From Pseudoxanthomonas jiangsuensis (lineage in GTDB: Bacteria; Pseudomonadota; Gammaproteobacteria; Xanthomonadales; Xanthomonadaceae), in the NCBI RefSeq assembly GCF_010093185.1, contig NZ_PDWL01000018.1:1-64000 (forward strand): a stretch of DNA of 64,000 nucleotides, in the 5' to 3' direction. The notes below the pieces were generated by a model. It was not told the DNA's origin, did no database searches, and saw only the letters and a list, made by a program, of their open reading frames with translations. Positions 55,784-64,000 of the stretch are shown piece after piece. The number at the start of each line of letters is the position of its first letter. The stretch's first letter is position 1. The position numbers and the translations under genes are program-made.

Positions 55784-56786
55784 TAGCCAAGACGAACTGA
55801 CCGGCGTCCAGCGCGCCGCGGTCCTGCTGCTCTCGCTGGGCGAGAACGACGCGGCCGAGGTGCTCAAGCACATGGGCGCCAAGGAAGTGCAGAAGCTGGG
55901 CCTGGCCATGGCCACCATGAGCGCGGTCAGCCGCGAGCAGGTGCTGCGGGTCATGGACGATTTCGAGGGCGCGCTGGACAAGCAGACCTCGCTGGGCGTG
56001 GGCGCCGACGACTACATCCGCAACGTGCTGATCCAGGCCCTGGGCGCGGACAAGGCCTCCAGCCTGATCGACCGGATCCTGCTCGGCCGCAACACCACCG
56101 GCCTGGACACCCTGAAGTGGATGGACCCGCGCGCGGTGGCCGACCTGGTCCGCAACGAGCACCCGCAGATCATCGCCATCGTGCTGTCGCACCTGGACAG
56201 CGACCAGGCCGCCGACGCGCTCAAGTTCCTGCCCGAGCGCACCCGCGCCGACGTGCTGCTGCGGATCGCGACCCTGGACGGCATCCCGCCCAACGCGCTC
56301 AACGAGCTCAACGAGATCATGGAGCGCCAGTTCGCCGGCAACCAGAACCTGAAGTCGTCCAACATCGGCGGGGTCAAGGTCGCGGCCAACATCCTCAACT
56401 TCCTGGAGACCGGCCAGGACCAGTCGATCCTGGGCGCGATCTCGCAGGTGGACGCCGAGCTGGGCCAGCGCATCCAGGACCTGATGTTCGTGTTCGACGA
56501 CCTGGTCGAGCTGGAGGACCGCGAGCTGCAGACCCTGTTGCGCGAGGTTTCCGGCGAGCGCCTGGGCATCGCCCTGCGCGGCGCCGACGTCAAGGTCCGC
56601 GAGAAGATCACCCGCAACATGTCCCAGCGCGCCGCCGAGATCCTGCTCGAGGACATGGAGGCGCGCGGCCCGGTGCGGCTGTCCGACGTGGAATCGGCGC
56701 AGAAGGAGATCCTGACCATCGTGCGCCGCCTGGCCGATGAGGGCGTACTCACCCTCAGCGGCGGTGGCGGCGAGGAGCTGGTATGA
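55770..56786 (+). CDS. fliG: Flagellar motor switch protein FliG
   Basis: A 338-residue C-ring protein that bears torque and sets rotation direction. N-terminal FliF-binding part ([21 protein letters not shown]), the central EHPQ motif ([14 protein letters not shown]) and the C-terminal torque helix with charged residues ([21 protein letters not shown]) are present. It overlaps fliF by 14 nt and fliH by 4 nt. Confidence 0.97.
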   Translation: MKQPNSQDELTGVQRAAVLLLSLGENDAAEVLKHMGAKEVQKLGLAMATMSAVSREQVLRVMDDFEGALDKQTSLGVGADDYIRNVLIQALGADKASSLIDRILLGRNTTGLDTLKWMDPRAVADLVRNEHPQIIAIVLSHLDSDQAADALKFLPERTRADVLLRIATLDGIPPNALNELNEIMERQFAGNQNLKSSNIGGVKVAANILNFLETGQDQSILGAISQVDAELGQRIQDLMFVFDDLVELEDRELQTLLREVSGERLGIALRGADVKVREKITRNMSQRAAEILLEDMEARGPVRLSDVESAQKEILTIVRRLADEGVLTLSGGGGEELV

Positions 56787-57400
56787 GCGGCGTCGTGCGC
56801 TGGCTGGCCCCGGACCTGGGCGCGGCCCCGCCGCCGGCGGCCTCGTCCATGGCCGACGTGCCGCTGCCCAAGCCGCCGACCCTGGAGGAGATCCAGGCGA
56901 TCGAGGACGCCGCCCGCGAGGAGGGCTACCGGGAAGGCCTGGCCAAGGGCCACCAGGAAGGCTTCGCCCAGGGCCAGGCCGAGGTCCGGCGCCTGACCGC
57001 GCAGATCGAGGGCATCCTCGACAACTTCACCCGGCCCCTGTCCCGGCTCGAGGACGAGGTCAGCGCCGCCCTGGGCGAGCTGGCCGTGCGCATCGCCGGC
57101 AGCCTGATCGGCCGCGCCTACGACGCCGACCCGGTGCTGCTCTCGGACCTGGTGGCCGAGGCCCTGGATGCCGTCGGCGGCGCCAGCCGCGAGGTCGAGG
57201 TGCGCCTGCATCCGGACGACATCCAGACCCTGGCGCCGCTGCTGGCGCTGGTGTCCGGCGCACGCCTGGTGCCCGATCCCAACCTCGGCCGCGGCGACCT
57301 GCGGGTGCATGCCGAGGCGGTGCGGATCGACGGCACCCTGGAAGCGCGCCTGCGCGGCGCGCTGGAAACGGTGATCCACAAGGCCGGAGCCGGCGCATGA
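56783..57400 (+). CDS. fliH: Flagellar export ATPase regulator FliH
   Basis: A 205-residue cytoplasmic stalk protein that binds and restrains the export ATPase FliI and links it to the C-ring. It has the GxxxG-like glycine repeat typical of FliH ([20 protein letters not shown]) followed by a helical C-terminal domain. Overlaps of 4 nt on both sides (ATGA) imply coupled translation with fliG and fliI. Confidence 0.93.
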   Translation: MSGVVRWLAPDLGAAPPPAASSMADVPLPKPPTLEEIQAIEDAAREEGYREGLAKGHQEGFAQGQAEVRRLTAQIEGILDNFTRPLSRLEDEVSAALGELAVRIAGSLIGRAYDADPVLLSDLVAEALDAVGGASREVEVRLHPDDIQTLAPLLALVSGARLVPDPNLGRGDLRVHAEAVRIDGTLEARLRGALETVIHKAGAGA

Positions 57401-58815
57401 CCCCGCCTCCCCCGCCTGCTTCCGCCACCCAGGCCGTTCCCGGCGCGGTCCCGGCCGACTGGCTGGCCGCGCGCAACCTGCGCCTGGCCACGCGCCTGGG
57501 CGCGATCTCGCTGGATGCCGGCAGCGGACGCGGCCTGATCCGCGAGGGCATCCTGCGCCGCGCGGTCGGCCTGACCCTGGAGGCGACCGGCTGCGAGGCG
57601 CCGATGGGCGCCACCTGCAAGGTCGAGGTCGCCGACGGCGGCTGGGTCGAGGCCGAGGTGGTCGGCTTCGCCGGCGAACGCACCTCGCTGATGCCCAGCG
57701 CCGAACTGCACGGCCTGCTGCCCAACGCCCGGGTGGTGCCGGTGCGCCGCCGCGGCGGGGTCGAGGTCGGCGAAGGCCTGCTCGGCCGCGTCATCGACTC
57801 CGACGGCGTGCCGCTGGATGGCCGCGGCCCGGTCCGCGCCGAGGGCAGCGCCGGCATGGCCGGCGTGGCCATCAACCCGCTGGCGCGCGAGCCGATCACC
57901 CAGCCGCTGGACGTGGGCGTGCGCGCGATCAACGCGCTTTTGCCGATCGGCCGCGGCCAGCGCGTGGGCCTGTTCGCCGGCTCGGGCGTGGGCAAGTCCA
58001 CCCTGCTGGGGATGATGACCCGCTACACCGCCGCCGACGTGATCGTCGTCGGCCTGATCGGCGAGCGCGGCCGCGAAGTGCGCGACTTCGTCGAGACCAC
58101 CCTGGGCGAGGAGGGCCTGCGCCGCGCGGTGGTCGTGGCCGCACCGGCCGACCGTCCGCCGTTGGCGCGCCTGCACGGGGCCTACCGTGCCACCGCCATC
58201 GCCGAGTGGTTCCGCGACCAGGGCCTGAACGTGCTGCTGCTGATGGACTCGCTGACCCGCTTCGCCCAGGCCCAGCGCGAGATCGGCCTGTCGGTGGGCG
58301 AGCCGCCGACCACCCGCGGCTATCCGCCGAGCGTGTTCGCCAAGCTGCCGGCGCTGGTCGAGCGCGCCGGCAATGGCGCGGCCGGGCGCGGCTCGATCAC
58401 CGCCTTCTACACCGTGCTGACCGAGGGCGACGACCCGCAGGACCCGATCGCCGACGCCGCCCGCGCCATCCTCGACGGCCACATCCTGCTCTCGCGCCGG
58501 ATCGCCGACGCCGGCCTGTACCCGGCCATTGACGTCGAATCCTCGGTCAGCCGCGTGGTCCAGGACATCGCCGACGACACCTGGCGGGCTCGCATCCGCG
58601 CGCTCAAGCGCCTGATCTCCGGCTACAACGCCAACCGCGACCTGATCGCGATCGGCGCCTACCAGCGCGGCGCCGACCCGGTGGTGGACGAGGCCCTGGA
58701 GCGCTGGCCGGAAATCGTCGAATTCCTGGGGCAGGACGTGGCCCGCGCCGCCGACCTGCTCCACAGCCGCGACGCGCTCGCGGCCCTGTTGCAACACAAG
58801 GAGAACGCCGCATGA
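57397..58815 (+). CDS. fliI: Flagellum-specific export ATPase FliI
   Basis: A 472-residue F1-beta-like ATPase that energises the flagellar type III export. Walker A is GSGVGKST (from residue 195), and Walker B is [20 protein letters not shown]. Other conserved segments are [24 protein letters not shown] and [25 protein letters not shown] 57397 overlaps fliH by 4 nt; the Pro-rich N-terminus is slightly longer than in E. coli. Confidence 0.97.
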   Translation: MTPPPPPASATQAVPGAVPADWLAARNLRLATRLGAISLDAGSGRGLIREGILRRAVGLTLEATGCEAPMGATCKVEVADGGWVEAEVVGFAGERTSLMPSAELHGLLPNARVVPVRRRGGVEVGEGLLGRVIDSDGVPLDGRGPVRAEGSAGMAGVAINPLAREPITQPLDVGVRAINALLPIGRGQRVGLFAGSGVGKSTLLGMMTRYTAADVIVVGLIGERGREVRDFVETTLGEEGLRRAVVVAAPADRPPLARLHGAYRATAIAEWFRDQGLNVLLLMDSLTRFAQAQREIGLSVGEPPTTRGYPPSVFAKLPALVERAGNGAAGRGSITAFYTVLTEGDDPQDPIADAARAILDGHILLSRRIADAGLYPAIDVESSVSRVVQDIADDTWRARIRALKRLISGYNANRDLIAIGAYQRGADPVVDEALERWPEIVEFLGQDVARAADLLHSRDALAALLQHKENAA

Positions 58816-59270
58816 TGCAGTCACGCCGCATCGACCCTTTGCTGCGCCGCGCGCAGGAGCACGAGGATGCCGTGGCCCGCGAGCTGGCCGAGCGCCAGCG
58901 CGCGCACGAACTGCAGGAGTCGCGCCTGGAGGAACTGCGCCGCTACGCCGACGAGTACGCCTCCAGCCAGCTGGCCGCCACCAGCCCGGCGCAGCTGGCC
59001 AACCGCCGCGCCTTTCTTGACCGCCTGGAGAGCGCGGTCCAGCAGCAGAGCCTGACCGTGGACAGCAGCCGCGAACGCCTGGAGGCCGAGCGCACCCGCC
59101 TTTTGCTGGCCAGCCGCGACAAGCAGGTGCTCGAGCAGCTGGCCGCCAGTTACCGCGCCCAGGAACGCAAGGTGGACGAGCGCCGCAGCCAGCGCGAGAT
59201 GGACGACCTCGGCGCGCGCCGGGTGCGCGCCGCGCAGCAGGCCGGCGAGGCCGAGGGAGAACCGCGTTGA
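58812..59270 (+). CDS. fliJ: Flagellar export protein FliJ
   Basis: A 152-residue coiled-coil protein that sits in the FliI hexamer and couples it to the export gate, and escorts chaperones. The sequence is almost entirely charged helix (residues 5-145) with typical heptads, e.g. [20 protein letters not shown]. Its start overlaps fliI by 4 nt and its stop overlaps fliK. Family identity is from length, coil and position. Confidence 0.92.
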   Translation: MMQSRRIDPLLRRAQEHEDAVARELAERQRAHELQESRLEELRRYADEYASSQLAATSPAQLANRRAFLDRLESAVQQQSLTVDSSRERLEAERTRLLLASRDKQVLEQLAASYRAQERKVDERRSQREMDDLGARRVRAAQQAGEAEGEPR

Positions 59271-60586
59271 ACATGTCCGCGATCGCCAGCGTGGTCCCCT
59301 CCGCCGCGCCGGCCCCCGCTGCCGGCGGTGCTTCCGCCACCGGCGGCAGCGACGGCGACAGCTTCTCGCGCCTGCTCCAGGGCGGCGGCAACGAGGGCGC
59401 TCCCCAGGCCGGCAGCGCCGGTTCGGCGGCGACGGACAAGGCCGGCGCCCCGCGCCGCGCCGTCCAGGGCGGACGCGAGGATGCCGGCCAGCAGGCCGCG
59501 TCGGGCGATGCCGGCAAGCGCGCCAAGGCCGATCCCGCGGCCGAGGACACCACTACGCCGGCAGCCGGCGAAGCCGACGGCCAGCGCCAGGCCGCCGCAT
59601 CCGAGGATCGGGGCGAGGATGCTCCCGCCGACGGCGGCTGGCCGCCGCCCGGCCTGGCCAGCCTGCTGGGCCCGGCTCCGGCTACTGCTACGGTCGCGAC
59701 CGCTCCGGTCGCCGCGGTCGCCACCGCGCCCGTCGTCGCCAATGCCGTCTCTCTGCCGGCCGCCGACGCACCCGCGCTCCCGGCCGCGCCCGAGAACCCG
59801 CCGGTCGACGGCCAGGCCGGCGGCCCCGCCCCGCCGGCGGCATTGCTCGCCAATCAGGCCGTTTCCGGTGCGCGGACCGATCCGGCCTCCGTCGGCGCGC
59901 AGGCCGGCCAGGCCGAAGCGCTGTCGCCGTCCGCAGCGCTTCCCCTGCCCGCTTCGGTCCTTTCCGGCAGCGACACCCCGGCCGCGCCCACGCCTGTGGA
60001 CAGCGGCCTGCAGGCGCTTGCCACCACCCTGGATGCCGCCGCCGCAGCCGCCGATCCGGCCGATCTGTCGGCCTTCCAGCTGGCGCTGCAGAACGCGGCG
60101 CCGGCGCCGGCGACCACCGCCACTCCCACCACGCCGCCGCTGGCGGCTCCCAACGCACCTGTCCCCAACCTGCACGGAGGCGCCTTCGCCGACGAGATCG
60201 GTACCCAGGTGGAGTGGCTGGCCGGGCAGAAGATCAGCCACGCCCAGATCCGGATCTCGCCCGAGAACCTGGGGCCGGTGGAAGTGCGGCTGAAGCTGGA
60301 CGGCGACCGGATCAGCGCCGACTTCAGCAGCGCCCAGCCGGAAGTGCGCCAGGCGCTGGAAAGCGGCCTGCCGCGCCTGCGCGAGATGCTCGGCCAGCAC
60401 GGCTTCCAGCTGGCCCATGCCGGGGTCGGCCAGCAGTCGCAGTCCTCCCAGGGCCAGGCCGGCCAGACCGGCGGCGCGGGCACGGGGACCGGCAACGGCG
60501 AAGAAGGCGATGCGGCCTCGGCCGAAGCCACGCCTGCGTCCGGTCGCACCGTCCTGCGCCGCGGCCTGGTCGACGCCTACGCCTGA
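59267..60586 (+). CDS. fliK: Flagellar hook-length control protein FliK
   Basis: A 439-residue molecular ruler. The first 300 residues are Ala/Pro/Gly-rich and disordered, as in other FliK rulers. The C-terminal Flg_hook domain that switches export specificity is clear (RISPENLGPVEVRLKLDGDR ... FSSAQPEVRQALESGLPRL). TTG 59267 is favoured because it overlaps fliJ and lies 7 nt after GGGAG; ATG 59273 is an alternative. The operon from fliE ends here, since a new sigma-54 promoter follows. Confidence 0.93.
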   Translation: MNMSAIASVVPSAAPAPAAGGASATGGSDGDSFSRLLQGGGNEGAPQAGSAGSAATDKAGAPRRAVQGGREDAGQQAASGDAGKRAKADPAAEDTTTPAAGEADGQRQAAASEDRGEDAPADGGWPPPGLASLLGPAPATATVATAPVAAVATAPVVANAVSLPAADAPALPAAPENPPVDGQAGGPAPPAALLANQAVSGARTDPASVGAQAGQAEALSPSAALPLPASVLSGSDTPAAPTPVDSGLQALATTLDAAAAAADPADLSAFQLALQNAAPAPATTATPTTPPLAAPNAPVPNLHGGAFADEIGTQVEWLAGQKISHAQIRISPENLGPVEVRLKLDGDRISADFSSAQPEVRQALESGLPRLREMLGQHGFQLAHAGVGQQSQSSQGQAGQTGGAGTGTGNGEEGDAASAEATPASGRTVLRRGLVDAYA

Positions 60587-60621
60587 GCCCGGCCGTCCGC
60601 GTCAAATCCCCGCCGGGGCTC

Positions 60622-60637
60622 CGGCACGCGGCTTGCA
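60622..60637 (+). promoter_or_regulatory. Sigma-54 promoter of the fliL operon
   Basis: CGGCACG-CGGC-TTGCA with GG-N10-GC spacing, 34 nt before the fliL GTG. It is identical over 20 bases to the fliE promoter region and should drive fliLMNOPQ and genes beyond the window. Confidence 0.85.
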
Positions 60638-60670
60638 TCCTAGGCGGGGCAACCCTCAGGAGACCGCCGC

Positions 60671-61195
60671 GTGGCCGCCGCTGCCGACAAGACGTCCAAG
60701 ACCGCTCCCGCCAAACCCGCCGGCAAGAAGGGCGGCAGCAAGCTGCCGCTGATCATCAGCGCGGTGGCCGTGCTCGCCGCCGGTGCCGCCGGCGGCGGCT
60801 GGTACCTGACCTCGCGCAAGGCCGCCGAGGCCGAGCACGCCGCCGCCGAGGCGGCCAAGCCCAAGCTGCCCGCCCCGGCCCAGTACCTGGCGCTGGAGCC
60901 GCCGTTCGTGGTCAACCTCAACGGCGGCGCCGATGGCCCGCAGTACCTGCAGGTCGAGATCCAGCTGATGACCCGCGATCCGGCCGCGCTGGCCGACCTG
61001 GAGCGCCATGCCCCGGCCATCCGCGCCAAGCTGCTGATGCTGCTGGCACAGCAGACCTCGCAGAGCATCGCCGACCGCCAGGGCAAGGAGAAGCTGCAGG
61101 CCACCGCCCTGACCGAGGTGCAGAAGCTGATGCGCACCGAGACCGGCAAGCCGGCGGCCGAGGCGCTGCTGTTCACCAGCTTCGTCACCCAATAA
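60671..61195 (+). CDS. fliL: Flagellar basal body-associated protein FliL
   Basis: A 174-residue, single-pass inner-membrane protein that rings the stator and supports torque. A Lys-rich cytoplasmic tail (residues 1-24) precedes one membrane helix (LPLIISAVAVLAAGAAGGGWYL, about 25-46), an Ala/Glu linker and the FliL domain (ALEPPFVVNLNG; YLQVEIQLMTRD). GTG 60671 follows a CAGGAGAC ribosome-binding site. It starts the fliLMNOPQ unit. Confidence 0.94.
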   Translation: MAAAADKTSKTAPAKPAGKKGGSKLPLIISAVAVLAAGAAGGGWYLTSRKAAEAEHAAAEAAKPKLPAPAQYLALEPPFVVNLNGGADGPQYLQVEIQLMTRDPAALADLERHAPAIRAKLLMLLAQQTSQSIADRQGKEKLQATALTEVQKLMRTETGKPAAEALLFTSFVTQ

Positions 61196-61211
61196 GGCCG
61201 AGGGCCTCGCC

Positions 61212-62228
61212 ATGATCAACGACCTGCTGTCCCAGGACGAGATCGACGCCCTCCTGCATGGCGTGGACTCGGGCGCGGTCAACACCGAGCCGGAGCCGGC
61301 CGACCCCAACGTCGCCCGCAACTACGACTTCGCCAGCCAGGACCGGATCATCCGCGGGCGGATGCCGACCCTGGAGATGGTCAACGAGCGCTTCATCCGC
61401 CTGTGGCGGATCGGCCTGTTCAACCTGATCCGGCGCTCGGCCGACCTGTCGGTGCGCGGCATCGACCTGATCAAGTTCGGCGACTACATGCACTCGCTGT
61501 ACGTGCCGACCAACCTCAACCTGGTCCGCTTCAAGCCCCTACGCGGCATGGGCCTGATCGTGTTCGAGCCCAAGCTGGTGTTCTCGGTGGTGGACAACTT
61601 CTTCGGCGGCGACGGCCGCTACCCCACCCGGATCGAGGGCCGCGAGTTCACCCCGACCGAGATGCGGGTGATCCAGCTGATGCTGCGCCAGACCTTCACC
61701 GACCTGGTCGAGGCCTGGGCGCCGGTGATGAACGTGGAGTTCGAGTACATCAACTCCGAGATCAACCCGCACTTCGCCAACATCGTCACCCCGCGCGAGT
61801 ACGTGGTGGTCAGCCGCTTCCACGTCGAGCTCGACGGCGGCGGCGGCGAGGTCCACGTGACCCTGCCCTATTCCATGCTCGAGCCGATCCGCGAGCTGCT
61901 CGACGCCGGCATCCAGAGCGACCGCATCGACCGCGACGAGAGCTGGAACACCACCCTGCGCGAGCAACTGCTGGACGCCGAGGTCACCGTGTCCAGCGTG
62001 CTGGCCGAGAAGCGCATCGACCTGCGCCAGCTGACCCGGCTGAAGGTCGGCGACATCCTGCCGATCGAGCTGCCGCCGCAGATCCCGGTCTGCGTCGAGA
62101 ACATCCCGGTGTTCACCGGCCAGTTCGGCCTGGCCGGCGGCCGCAACGCCGTGAAGATCACCCAGACCCGTCCGCCCGGCGCGCCCACGCCGCGCCTGCC
62201 CGTCGTCATCGAGGACAACCCCGCATGA
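61212..62228 (+). CDS. fliM: Flagellar motor switch protein FliM
   Basis: A 338-residue C-ring protein that binds phospho-CheY. The N-terminal CheY-binding motif is LLSQDEIDALLHGVD. The central CheC-like domain and GGRNAVKI region are typical, and the C-terminal SpoA domain has VLAEKRIDLRQLTRLKVGDILPI. In Xanthomonas, VemR has been reported to contact FliM. It overlaps fliN by 4 nt. Confidence 0.96.
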   Translation: MINDLLSQDEIDALLHGVDSGAVNTEPEPADPNVARNYDFASQDRIIRGRMPTLEMVNERFIRLWRIGLFNLIRRSADLSVRGIDLIKFGDYMHSLYVPTNLNLVRFKPLRGMGLIVFEPKLVFSVVDNFFGGDGRYPTRIEGREFTPTEMRVIQLMLRQTFTDLVEAWAPVMNVEFEYINSEINPHFANIVTPREYVVVSRFHVELDGGGGEVHVTLPYSMLEPIRELLDAGIQSDRIDRDESWNTTLREQLLDAEVTVSSVLAEKRIDLRQLTRLKVGDILPIELPPQIPVCVENIPVFTGQFGLAGGRNAVKITQTRPPGAPTPRLPVVIEDNPA

Positions 62229-62563
62229 ACCCGAACGAAGAATCCGACGCCAGCCTCGCCCAGTTCGACGCCCTGCAGTCCGACGCAGGCGCCATCGGCA
62301 CCGACCTGAACCTGGACGTCATCCTCGACGTGCCGGTGACCCTGTCGCTGGAGGTGGGCCGCTCGCGCATGCCGATCCGCAACCTGCTGCAGCTCAACCA
62401 GGGCTCGGTGATCGAGCTGGAGCGCGGCGCCGGCGAACCGCTGGACGTGTACGTCAACGGCACCCTGATCGCGCACGGCGAGGTGGTGGTGATCAACGAC
62501 CGCTTCGGCGTGCGCCTGACCGACGTGGTCAGCCCGAGCGAGCGGATCCGGAGACTGCGGTGA
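62225..62563 (+). CDS. fliN: Flagellar motor switch protein FliN
   Basis: A 112-residue C-ring protein forming the base of the switch with FliM. The SpoA domain is clear (LDVILDVPVTLSLEVGRSRMPIRNLLQLNQGSVIELERGAGEPLDV region) with the usual FLIGKGEV-like stretch replaced by YVNGTLIAHGEVVVINDRFGVRL. Short overlaps with fliM and fliO show coupling. Confidence 0.96.
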   Translation: MNPNEESDASLAQFDALQSDAGAIGTDLNLDVILDVPVTLSLEVGRSRMPIRNLLQLNQGSVIELERGAGEPLDVYVNGTLIAHGEVVVINDRFGVRLTDVVSPSERIRRLR

Positions 62564-62991
62564 TCGCACTGCTCGCCAGCGCCGCGCCTGCCGCCGCCCA
62601 GGCGGCGCAGCCGGTCGCGCGGGCGACCGTGCAGGCCGGCGCGCCCGCCCCGGCCGGGCCCGGCCTGTTCGGCGCGTTCTTCGCCCTTCTGCTGGTGCTG
62701 GGCCTGATCGTCGGCCTGGCCTGGCTGCTGCGGCGCCTGCCCGGCAGCGGCTTCCGCCCGGCCGACGGCCTGAAGGTGGTGGCCAGCCTGCAGCTGGGCG
62801 CCAAGGAGCGCGCGGTGGTGGTGGAGGTCGGCGGCCGCCAGCTGCTGCTCGGGGTGACCCCGGCCGGTATCTCCCGCCTGCACGAACTGCCCGAACCCTT
62901 GCCGCCGGTCGAGCCGCCGAAGCTGCCCGACCTGAAGAACCTGCCCAACTTCGCCCAGCTGCTGGCCCAGCGGCTGCGCAAGGACTCCTGA
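62560..62991 (+). CDS. fliO: Flagellar biosynthetic protein FliO
   Basis: A 143-residue membrane protein that stabilises FliP during export-gate assembly. An N-terminal hydrophobic stretch and a membrane helix (GLFGAFFALLLVLGLIVGLAWLL, about 40-62) precede a soluble domain with the FliO-like pattern VVASLQLGAKERAVVVEVGG. GTG 62560 overlaps the fliN stop. Poorly conserved family; identity rests on this pattern and position. Confidence 0.92.
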   Translation: MIALLASAAPAAAQAAQPVARATVQAGAPAPAGPGLFGAFFALLLVLGLIVGLAWLLRRLPGSGFRPADGLKVVASLQLGAKERAVVVEVGGRQLLLGVTPAGISRLHELPEPLPPVEPPKLPDLKNLPNFAQLLAQRLRKDS

Positions 62992-62992
62992 G

Positions 62993-63784
62993 ATGCTGTC
63001 CCGCCTGCTTTCCCCGCCGCTGCCGCGGCTGCTGCTCCTGCTGGCCGTGATCACGCTGGCCTGCATCCCTGCGCTGGCCCTGGCCGCCCCGGCCGGTGCG
63101 CCGGCGGTGCCGGCGCTGCCCAACGTCAACGTCGGCCGGATCGGCGACGCCCCGGTGAGCGTGCCGCTGCAGACCCTGCTGCTGATGACGGCCATCACCC
63201 TGCTGCCGTCCCTGCTGCTGGTGATGACCGCCTTCACCCGGATCATCATCGTCCTGGCCCTGCTGCGGCAGGCGCTGGGCACCGGCCAGACCCCGTCCAA
63301 CCAGATCCTGGTCGGCCTGGCCCTGTTCCTGACCGCGATGATCATGCTGCCGGTGTGGCAGAAGGCCTGGGACGCAGGCTTCGCGCCCTACCTCAACGGC
63401 GAGATGGATTTCCGCACCGCCTGGGACCTGGGCACCGCGCCCCTGCGCGGCTTCATGCTCGCCCAGGTGCGCGAGACCGACCTGATGACCTTCGCCGGCC
63501 TGGCCGGGCACGACACCTACAGCGGCCCGGAAGCGGTGCCGTTCCCGGTGCTGGTGGCCTCGTTCGTCACCTCCGAGCTGAAGACCGCGTTCGAGATCGG
63601 GTTCCTGATCTTCATCCCGTTCGTGATCATCGACATCGTGGTCGCCTCGGTGCTGATGTCGATGGGCATGATGATGCTCTCGCCGATGCTGATCTCGGCG
63701 CCGTTCAAGATCCTGCTGTTCGTGCTGGTGGACGGCTGGGTGCTGACCGTCGGCACCCTGGCCGCCAGCTTCAACGGGGTCTGA
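62993..63784 (+). CDS. fliP: Flagellar type III export gate protein FliP
   Basis: A 263-residue core export-gate protein with an N-terminal signal peptide (LLLLLAVITLACIPALALAAPAG region), uncommon among flagellar membrane proteins but typical of FliP. Four membrane helices follow; the conserved loop has LLLVMTAFTRIIIVLALLRQALGTGQTPSNQ and the C-terminal VASVLMSMGMMMLSPM. It starts 1 nt after fliO and precedes fliQ by 4 nt. Confidence 0.96.
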   Translation: MLSRLLSPPLPRLLLLLAVITLACIPALALAAPAGAPAVPALPNVNVGRIGDAPVSVPLQTLLLMTAITLLPSLLLVMTAFTRIIIVLALLRQALGTGQTPSNQILVGLALFLTAMIMLPVWQKAWDAGFAPYLNGEMDFRTAWDLGTAPLRGFMLAQVRETDLMTFAGLAGHDTYSGPEAVPFPVLVASFVTSELKTAFEIGFLIFIPFVIIDIVVASVLMSMGMMMLSPMLISAPFKILLFVLVDGWVLTVGTLAASFNGV

Positions 63785-63788
63785 GCCG

Positions 63789-64000
63789 ATGACGCCCGAA
63801 CTGGCCCTGACCGAACTGCGCCGCGGCCTGGAAGTGGCCTTGTGGGTCGGCGGCCCCCTGCTGGTGGCAGTGCTGGTGGTGGGCGTGGTGGTCGGCATCG
63901 TCCAGGCCGCCACCCAGCTCAACGAGCCGACCATCGCCTTCATCTGCAAGGCGGCGGCGCTGACCGCGGCGCTGTTCGCGATGGGCAGCTTCCTGCTGGC
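63789..64000 (+). CDS. fliQ: Flagellar type III export gate protein FliQ, 3'-partial
   Basis: The first 70 residues of FliQ (normal length about 89). The two-helix small export-gate protein has conserved GIVQAATQLNEPTIAFICK between membrane segments. The gene runs off the right window edge with no stop; fliR is expected next. Confidence 0.93.
   Translation, partial: MTPELALTELRRGLEVALWVGGPLLVAVLVVGVVVGIVQAATQLNEPTIAFICKAAALTAALFAMGSFLL

Noticed and set aside
57118..59853. 911-codon minus-strand open frame across fliH-fliK
   Set aside because: Shadow of conserved fli genes; no recognisable protein family.

Overview
The window is about 64 kb of very GC-rich DNA from a gammaproteobacterium, most probably a member of the Lysobacterales (Xanthomonadaceae; Lysobacter, Luteimonas or Pseudoxanthomonas-like). 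The main evidence is the block rpoN2-vemR-fleQ inside one large flagellar locus, an arrangement known from Xanthomonas. The E. coli-like neighbourhood nudJ-mnmA-hflD supports a gammaproteobacterium. The genus is an inference; no rRNA, tRNA, CRISPR array or insertion sequence was found.

Layout. (1) 1-2249: end of a NUDIX gene, mnmA and hflD. (2) 2339-12055: a sensorless chemoreceptor with a sigma-28 promoter, a PAS-GGDEF-EAL enzyme, two histidine kinases, and a degenerate GGDEF-EAL protein ending in a receiver domain. (3) 12182-14635: flgN, flgM and flgA on the minus strand, with cheV divergent from flgA. (4) 14757-25653: flgBCDEF and flgGHIJKL (rod, hook, rings, hook-filament junction). (5) 26093-30240: fliC, fliD, fliS, a FliT-like chaperone and a PilZ-like protein. 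(6) 30334-34525: a LuxR-type response regulator, rpoN2, vemR and fleQ, the top of the flagellar hierarchy. (7) 34662-53348: a tightly packed 13-gene glycan locus. (8) 53640-64000: fliEFGHIJK and fliLMNOPQ (basal body, export apparatus, C-ring), cut by the window end inside fliQ.

Regulation can be read directly. Seven -24/-12 sigma-54 elements close to YGGCACG-N4-TTGC precede flgA, flgB, flgG, fliD, fliE, fliL and, notably, the first glycan gene rfbF. Six sigma-28 (FliA) elements close to TAAA-N15-GCCGATAC precede the chemoreceptor, flgM, cheV, fliC (two in tandem) and fliS. RpoN2/FleQ would switch on the basal body, cap and glycan genes, and FliA the filament and chemotaxis genes.

The most unusual part is the glycan locus. 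It encodes RfbF-RfbG-RfbH (CDP-glucose to a CDP-4-keto-3,6-dideoxyhexose), a NeuB-like synthase fused to SAF and cupin domains, a ThDP-dependent YerE-like carboligase, a HAD phosphatase, an SDR reductase/epimerase, a PAPS-type sulfotransferase, three methyltransferases, a GT2 glycosyltransferase and a 1629-residue protein with several glycosyltransferase modules. Twelve of the thirteen genes overlap or nearly abut. Its position between fleQ and fliE and its sigma-54 promoter suggest that it builds and attaches an elaborate, possibly branched, methylated and sulfated flagellin glycan. The chemistry is inferred from families and is not shown by the sequence alone.
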